19,739 nt of DNA. Origin: Gammaproteobacteria bacterium. Lineage in GTDB: Bacteria; Pseudomonadota; Gammaproteobacteria; Pseudomonadales; Azotimanducaceae. Every line of letters starts with the position of its first letter. Positions within the stretch are counted from its first letter, which is position 1. Below the pieces are notes generated by a model. It ran no database searches, was not told the origin of the DNA, and was given only the letters and a program-made list of their open reading frames with translations. Of this stretch, positions 15,551 through 19,739 are shown piece after piece. The stretch lies in assembly GCA_002712135.1 (NCBI GenBank), contig PASO01000028.1, positions 1-19,739 on the forward strand, read 5' to 3'. A program made the position numbers and the translations under genes.

Positions 15551-15563
15551 GACATAATATGTC
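15551..15563. promoter_or_regulatory. Operator-like palindrome, copy 3 (upstream block)
   Basis: GACATAATATGTC, identical to the site at 11879-11891. It begins 3 bp downstream of a good -10 and should cover the transcription start of the lipoprotein-DUF350-aminopropyltransferase block, as expected of a repressor operator. Confidence 0.7.
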
Positions 15564-15566
15564 CGC

Positions 15567-15595
15567 ATTATCGCACAGGGCTCCGAAATTGCTAA
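15567..15595 (-). promoter_or_regulatory. Candidate sigma-70 promoter of the lipoprotein-DUF350 block
   Basis: Read on the - strand, TTAGCA (15590-15595) and GATAAT (15567-15572) are separated by 17 bp; the -10 matches 5 of 6 and the -35 matches 4 of 6 consensus bases. An A/T-rich stretch (about 15598-15617) lies just upstream, like an UP element. Confidence 0.45.
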
Positions 15596-15617
15596 CCATT
15601 TTTTATATATAGAAAAT

Positions 15618-16097
15618 AGACTTCTAGCAGCCAAGGCCCATTAGCTGACATTAATATAGAGAATTTTTATCACCGCATCGCGGAGATACTAAATATTATT
15701 TTCACGCAATTCCCCACTAACTCACCGATCTTCTTCAATGACGTGGCTGGTATCAATACCGCTGATGAGTATGGACGACATAGCCCTACCGAACTACCGA
15801 GTCTTACACGATGATCGAGCTCTATGGAGAAGGTTTGCTTCACCACGGAAATACCATACGTCAGATGGTATCTAACAGGCAATACTGACCCACAAAGCTT
15901 TCCTCTAACTGACAGGGGTCGCGGAACCAATTTATACCTCCCTGTATGATACAAATGTCGCAAAGTTTGTCAGTATTTCATCGTCAGAAGAGATTAACCC
16001 GTCAGTTTTGAAAGACAGAAAGCTCGTTATCAATCAGTTACGTAACGAGCTGTGCAGTAATGGTTCCATAGCGATCTATCAAGCTGTTGGTCAAACC
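15618..16097. other. Gene-poor gap with possible decayed coding sequence and a hairpin
   Basis: About 480 bp without a convincing gene. On the + strand there are short open segments in different frames: one from about 15660 interrupted by stops, and one of about 66 codons ending near 16105 and containing KDRKLVINQLRNELCSNGSIAIYQAV, which looks protein-like but has no start. A perfect 9-bp inverted repeat, AGCTCGTTA at 16021-16029 and TAACGAGCT at 16043-16051, could form a hairpin; it lacks a T-run on either side. Decay of a former + strand gene is possible but unproven. Confidence 0.35.
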
Positions 16098-17204
16098 TTA
16101 TCCTGATACCCTCAACAACACAGAATCTTCATAGCCCGTCACCACCCGTCGCAACCCACACAGCGCTTCATCGAGAGAAGTATCTCCAGTGTCTACAATA
16201 AGCGGACGCCCATTCAATCCCTCGAGTTTTGTTTTAGTCGCGATAACAACGATATTGTCCAATCCTACAGCCCTGATCACCCGCGGACTAAGTTGTTGGT
16301 TGCCGCGACCAAATAAATGTCCCTGACCGCCAATCACAGTTATTACCAGCCGGATATCCAAACTTTCGCTCACCAATTTGTATAACTGTTCCTCGGTAAG
16401 GTCACTGCTAAGTAACTTGTTGCCACGAATCGCATCGATACCAAGTAACGTATTATTAATCGACAAAGCATCCATAAGCGCCCCTGTTGTCGAACCTGAA
16501 CCAACGACATAAGTCGTCTCGGGCTCCATGTGCTCGATGATGTCAGCGACAATTTCCTGTACTGCGAGCGCCTCTACTTCTTTGCCCCCAGACTTGGTCG
16601 CCTGGATGTACGTCAATTCAGCAGGAACACAGAGCTGTCCATAATACTTGCTTTTGACCTCGCCTCTTCGCAGCGAAGCCTCATCAACGTCCCTAACTTC
16701 CGCATCCATTGCGGACACGAGTTTTCCCGATATCAGACTTCTAACAATTTTTCCTGCTGATTGTGGGTTTATGGCAAACACACCGGAATGCATCTTCACA
16801 CCACAGGGTATGCCCAGAACGACTTGACCAACGGGAACGCTATCGTACACATCTCTGGCCGTGCCATCGCCACCGGCAAACAAAATAAGATCTACGCCGA
16901 GATCAGCAAATGCGCGAACCGCATTTTTGGTGTCACTAGCTCTAGTGACATCACCAATCGAGCCTATGATTTCCCTCGGAATACCAAGATCAGCACACAA
17001 GTCACCACCCATTTGCCCCGGGTAGGTAACCATAGACATTCCTTCTACCCAAGGAAGGACCTCATTCAAGCAAGTTTTGACTCGCGCGCTTACCTGACTA
17101 CGACTACCCCTATCTTTCGCCAACTTAGACATGCCATCAGAGCCCTTCAATGCAACTTCGCCCCCAAGGCCGGCTAAGGGGTTCAACACGAGCCCGATTT
17201 TCAC
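16098..17204 (-). CDS. ATP-NAD kinase family protein (AcoX-like)
   Basis: A 368-aa cytoplasmic protein with the diacylglycerol/NAD-kinase fold. NPLAGLGG (8-15) is the N-terminal nucleotide loop, FAGGDGTARDV (109-119) contains the GGDGT active-site motif, and LGIPCGVKMHSGVFAINP follows as in the ATP-NAD/AcoX kinase subgroup. It is longer than the housekeeping NAD kinase (about 290 aa), so it is probably a paralogue of uncertain substrate and not the essential enzyme. The start is a GTG at 17204 overlapping the exonuclease stop (GTGA), making it the last gene of the tusA-epmC operon. Confidence 0.85.
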   Translation of the reverse strand: MKIGLVLNPLAGLGGEVALKGSDGMSKLAKDRGSRSQVSARVKTCLNEVLPWVEGMSMVTYPGQMGGDLCADLGIPREIIGSIGDVTRASDTKNAVRAFADLGVDLILFAGGDGTARDVYDSVPVGQVVLGIPCGVKMHSGVFAINPQSAGKIVRSLISGKLVSAMDAEVRDVDEASLRRGEVKSKYYGQLCVPAELTYIQATKSGGKEVEALAVQEIVADIIEHMEPETTYVVGSGSTTGALMDALSINNTLLGIDAIRGNKLLSSDLTEEQLYKLVSESLDIRLVITVIGGQGHLFGRGNQQLSPRVIRAVGLDNIVVIATKTKLEGLNGRPLIVDTGDTSLDEALCGLRRVVTGYEDSVLLRVSG

Positions 17205-18070
17205 GTCTGCCCCAATCGGTCGCGAATCCGCTTGCTAAATGCCATCTCGTCAAAAAAACCCATAATTTCTTCAATGGGTTGCGGCTTAATTCTGAGATCT
17301 TCCAAAGTGACCTTAATTGGGATATCACAGGCGATACCCGTTATGCGACGATACAGATCAATGTCATCCCTATGCCGCAACAATATGTCGTAAACTTTTT
17401 TCGCACCCCGCAACTTCATGTCGGGAACCTTATCCAATGAAGCATAGAGTTTTTCGATAGATCCAAACTCTGTCAGCAGCGCAGCCGCGATCTTCGCACC
17501 AATGCCTGGAGCACCTGGTATGTTGTCGACGGAATCTCCAGCGAGCGCCAAGTAGTCAGCAATCTGATCCGGGCGCACACCGAATTTCTGCTGTACCTCG
17601 CCAGGGCCACTATAGGCATCACTTGCAAAGTCCCATAGCCTGTCCTCGCTACCTATCAACTGACCAAGATCTTTGTCGCGGGTAACGATGACTGTGGGTA
17701 GTGCAAATCTTTTGTGCAATGTACCGATAATGTCGTCTGCTTCGTAAGCTTCAAGGCTCAGGTGATGAAACCCAAGCAAACCCGTTACCTTCTGACACAT
17801 AGCTAACTGAAACTCTAAGTTTTCGTCTGGCAGATCTCTATTAGCCTTGTAGTCAGGATAGATTTTATTTCGAAAACAACTGACCAGACTCTCATCAAAT
17901 GCAACGGATATGTATTTAGGGTTACGCTTGATCAGATCAAGGAGAAAGTTGGTATAGCCATATACCGCATTAACTAGCTCGCCATTCTTCGCGAAAAAGC
18001 TGGGTGGTATCGAGAAATAAGACCGAAAGATATAGATCGAAGCATCTACAAGATATAGCGGTAACGTCAT
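17201..18070 (-). CDS. 5'-3' exonuclease / flap endonuclease (Xni/ExoIX-like)
   Basis: A 289-aa stand-alone homologue of the 5' nuclease domain of DNA polymerase I. It shows the PIN-like active site with Asp9, Asp59, YEADD (109-113) and TRDKDL (130-135), and the helix-3-turn-helix region GDSVDNIPGAPGIGAKIA (178-195). It therefore retains the full set of acidic residues needed for two-metal catalysis. The role is removal of 5' flaps or RNA primers and repair. It is slightly longer than E. coli Xni (about 250 aa). The ATG at 18070 lies 5 bp after the epmC stop, and the stop overlaps the downstream kinase-like gene. Confidence 0.88.
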   Translation of the reverse strand: MTLPLYLVDASIYIFRSYFSIPPSFFAKNGELVNAVYGYTNFLLDLIKRNPKYISVAFDESLVSCFRNKIYPDYKANRDLPDENLEFQLAMCQKVTGLLGFHHLSLEAYEADDIIGTLHKRFALPTVIVTRDKDLGQLIGSEDRLWDFASDAYSGPGEVQQKFGVRPDQIADYLALAGDSVDNIPGAPGIGAKIAAALLTEFGSIEKLYASLDKVPDMKLRGAKKVYDILLRHRDDIDLYRRITGIACDIPIKVTLEDLRIKPQPIEEIMGFFDEMAFSKRIRDRLGQT

Positions 18071-18075
18071 AGCGT

Positions 18076-18597
18076 TTACGGTTGCGGTCTAGCCAGGTAA
18101 TTACGGTGGTCCAGAAAGACTGGAACAGAATCTGTCGCATTAGATAGCGCATTGGCAAAACTTAGCGCCCTTGCCGGCAAGCCTCTATTCAACAACTGCC
18201 ACACAGAGTCCTGCACTTGTTCTGAAAAAGGTATTGGATCGACGGCGCCAAAGTTATCAAGACTAATTCGAAACGGCATACCTGCAGCAATACTAAAAAC
18301 CCACTCCAATGCCTGGGGGGTTCGCTCTACCTGTTGAAACTGGCACTGCTGTTTTTGATTTCTTTCGCTCTCATAAAAATAGCCGTAGTCCTCGATCTGA
18401 CGGCGCTGGCTGCCGGCAAGACACCAGTGGGCCACCTCGTGCAGAGCGCTTGATACATAGTCTGCGCGAAAGTGAATCACATGGACGCCGCCCGGTATAT
18501 ACTCATAGAGTGGCTCACTCGCACCACCCACCAACCGGGTCTGGTAGGGTTCTGCGAACAGTCCATTAAAAACAGAAACCACTATGTGGGCATTCAT
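18076..18597 (-). CDS. epmC: Elongation factor P hydroxylase EpmC (YfcM)
   Basis: A 173-aa protein matching EpmC/YfcM, which hydroxylates the beta-lysylated lysine of elongation factor P after EpmA and EpmB act. The central SALHEVAHWCLAGSQRR (50-66) contains His53, Glu54 and His57, the family's putative iron site, and is followed by IEDYGYFYESERN as in YfcM. The N-terminal ARG-poor segment HIVVSVFNGLF and the EYIPGG strand also fit. The ATG at 18597 overlaps the upstream stop as ATGA. epmA, epmB and efp are not in the window. The family is restricted largely to gammaproteobacteria, which supports the taxonomic guess. Confidence 0.92.
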   Translation of the reverse strand: MNAHIVVSVFNGLFAEPYQTRLVGGASEPLYEYIPGGVHVIHFRADYVSSALHEVAHWCLAGSQRRQIEDYGYFYESERNQKQQCQFQQVERTPQALEWVFSIAAGMPFRISLDNFGAVDPIPFSEQVQDSVWQLLNRGLPARALSFANALSNATDSVPVFLDHRNYLARPQP

Positions 18598-19091
18598 AGC
18601 GGTTCTTTCGCTGTGGTCGCGGGCTCAATTTCAAATTGATCTAAGCATTCTGTTTTTCTTAACTCGCTCAGATAAGCCTTCGACAAGAATGGCTCACCCT
18701 CAAGCAGGTGGTTGAGATACCATCCAGCAGGCTTTAAGCCAGTTTCAACATAAGGTTCGTTAGCAACATATACCCATGCATCAACCATGACCTCCCGAGT
18801 CGCAATGGACATAACCATCCGGTTATAGCAAATTGGATAGCCTTCGTAGGGATCTAGTGCCTCAATTTCTGAAGGATGGCTCAGCTTATAAAGAATACCC
18901 TCTGTTACCGATCCCGAGTCCTCCATTACATTCGCCGAGGCGGCCCCAGGATGTTTAACTGAGCGCTTATTGAATATGAGACGATAATTCGCGAGCGTTC
19001 CTGGCTCGAGACGCTCAAAACCCATACCTCGTTGTCGCACTCGCTCTCGGTTCATATTGCTGCCGTAGGCGAAATAATAGTGTGCTGTCAC
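18594..19091 (-). CDS. Gamma-glutamylcyclotransferase-like (AIG2/GGCT fold) protein
   Basis: A 165-aa single-domain protein. YYFAYGSNMNRERV (5-18) is the substrate-loop signature of the family and LDPYEGYP (about 78-85) carries the acidic residue expected at the active site. Members release 5-oxoproline from gamma-glutamyl dipeptides or related amines; exact substrate cannot be given. The start is a GTG at 19091 overlapping the tusA stop (GTGA), and the end overlaps epmC, so it is in the middle of a coupled operon. Confidence 0.87.
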   Translation of the reverse strand: MTAHYYFAYGSNMNRERVRQRGMGFERLEPGTLANYRLIFNKRSVKHPGAASANVMEDSGSVTEGILYKLSHPSEIEALDPYEGYPICYNRMVMSIATREVMVDAWVYVANEPYVETGLKPAGWYLNHLLEGEPFLSKAYLSELRKTECLDQFEIEPATTAKEPL

Positions 19092-19321
19092 CCTTTACGG
19101 ATCCAATAACGATATTCTTCGTCTGTCGTTTCCTGATGTACTAACTCATGATGCAGAAACTTGCAAAAATTAGGAAAGTCCCAGGACGTGGACGGGTCCG
19201 TAGCCACAACCATTACCACCTGACCCGATTCCATATCCATCATCTTATTACGGACGACCATCAACGGCTCAGGACACCGTAATCCCCTCGCATCGACCTC
19301 AACATCCGCCTCTACATCCAT
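19088..19321 (-). CDS. tusA: TusA-like sulfur-carrier protein
   Basis: A 77-aa TusA/SirA-type protein. DARGLRCPEPLMVVR (10-24) contains the C-P-x-P motif with the sulfur-carrying Cys16; VVATDPSTSWDFPNFCKFLHHEL follows as in the family's second half. TusA accepts persulfide from IscS and feeds 2-thiouridine formation on tRNA and other sulfur pathways. I start at ATG 19321; the codon before it is a TTG at 19324. It is the first gene of the operon tusA, GGCT-like, epmC, exonuclease, kinase-like. Confidence 0.9.
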   Translation of the reverse strand: MDVEADVEVDARGLRCPEPLMVVRNKMMDMESGQVVMVVATDPSTSWDFPNFCKFLHHELVHQETTDEEYRYWIRKG

Positions 19322-19465
19322 CAAAGACGCCTACTGATGAGGTAAAGTATCAACTTGAACTTATCCATATTAATAATTGTTTAATTGAGATTATTCTCTA
19401 TGTATTCTCTTACTCTCGAGCTTTGCAGGAACTGAAGCTCAGGTCGAAAAAAGGTATGGAACGAA

Positions 19466-19484
19466 ATAGATGAGAATCATTTTA
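19466..19484. promoter_or_regulatory. Weak Fur-box-like site
   Basis: The 19-mer contains ATGAGAATCATT, matching the Fur-box core except for one base; overall 12 of 19 positions match. It lies about 145 bp upstream of tusA and 50 bp upstream of the partial ORF at the right edge. Two other A/T-rich stretches occur nearby, so chance is possible. Confidence 0.3.
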
Positions 19485-19535
19485 CCTACCCTATCCATAT
19501 CAATGCTTCCGGCTAGTAACGCGTCACCGTGATTA

Positions 19536-19739
19536 ATGAAAATCAAAACCCTCCCAACGATCGATCCAATCTTTCCCTATGGACTTACTGTTTCTCTATC
19601 TAACGCTAATGATAGCTATTTCGAGATTTTAAAACCCTGTCTAACGCAAGGACACAGCAACGAAACGCTTTTTCATTCAGCCAAACAGAACCGCAATTCG
19701 ACTATTAATAACAACCGTAACGCGAATAAGCTAGGCAAA
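19536..19739 (+). CDS. Partial ORF running off the right edge, unrecognised
   Basis: An open frame of 68 codons from ATG 19536 to the window end, starting MKIKTLPTIDPIFPYGLTVS. An in-frame TGA lies two codons upstream (19530-19532), so this is the only possible ATG. There is no clear Shine-Dalgarno. The asparagine-rich second half is not distinctive. If real, it is divergent from tusA and could be under the Fur-like site. Low confidence. Confidence 0.3.
   Translation, partial: MKIKTLPTIDPIFPYGLTVSLSNANDSYFEILKPCLTQGHSNETLFHSAKQNRNSTINNNRNANKLGK

Noticed and set aside
15670..15963. 97-aa open frame on the - strand in the gap before the lipoprotein operon
   Set aside because: No Shine-Dalgarno, odd composition and no recognisable motif; the opposite strand looks more protein-like, so it is probably a chance frame.
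16761..17177. 138-aa frame on the + strand
   Set aside because: Lies entirely antisense to the ATP-NAD-kinase-like gene, which has clear family motifs.
1..19739. CRISPR array, transposase, toxin-antitoxin or defence system
   Set aside because: No regularly spaced repeats, transposase or nuclease-based defence genes; the RHH-like protein has no toxin partner beside it.

Overview
The window looks like chromosomal DNA of a free-living, probably aquatic gammaproteobacterium. The evidence is an EpmC (YfcM)-type elongation factor P hydroxylase, TusA, a YjfI/YjfJ-like (DUF2170/PspA) module, a Fur-type haem-uptake locus and Shine-Dalgarno-led, tightly overlapping operons. There is no rRNA, no complete tRNA, no CRISPR array, no transposase and no integrase gene in the window. 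Base composition is mixed, and the haem locus looks AT-richer than its surroundings (judged by eye, not computed).

Left end (1-1113): an RraA-like gene on the + strand, then about 350 bp without genes. At the right edge of this stretch (1050-1094) is a decayed 3' half of a tRNA-Gly(GCC) gene, starting exactly at the anticodon loop. This is the form left by tRNA-targeting integrases. Its orientation implies that the element lies, or lay, to the left and that an intact tRNA-Gly sits outside the window.

Haem/iron region (1114-7319): a divergent locus. On the - strand are a TonB-dependent haem-type receptor and a secreted DUF6607 protein. On the + strand is an overlapping periplasmic binding protein, FecCD-type permease and ATPase set (HmuTUV type). 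The 118-bp shared promoter region holds two Fur-box-like sites tied together by a perfect 8-bp inverted repeat. Together the genes would carry haem across the outer membrane, periplasm and inner membrane. TonB/ExbBD and haem-degrading enzymes are not in the window.

Central region (7458-15519, all - strand): the most interesting part, a membrane-stress module in two blocks. The upstream block is a Tyr/Ser-rich lipoprotein, a DUF350 membrane protein and a membrane-anchored aminopropyltransferase (spermidine-synthase-like). The downstream block is DUF2170 (YjfI), PspA (YjfJ), a protein in the YjfK position, a small protein with two ribbon-helix-helix-like units, a two-helix K+ channel with a nucleotide-binding-type cytoplasmic domain, a rhomboid protease, a PaaI-type thioesterase and a tiny lipoprotein. 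The promoter regions of both blocks carry the same 13-bp near-perfect palindrome, GACATAATATGTC: three exact copies (one in reverse complement) plus one degenerate copy. This suggests a shared operator, and the small RHH-like protein is a candidate for the factor that binds it. The likely job, by inference, is sensing or repairing inner-membrane damage by coupling PspA, polyamine chemistry, K+ flux and intramembrane proteolysis.

Right region (15556-19739): a 540-bp gene-poor gap, then a compact - strand operon, tusA, a gamma-glutamylcyclotransferase-like gene, epmC, a 5'-3' exonuclease and an ATP-NAD-kinase-like gene, linked by 4-bp overlaps or short gaps. The window ends in about 400 bp with a weak Fur-box-like site and an ORF running off the right edge.
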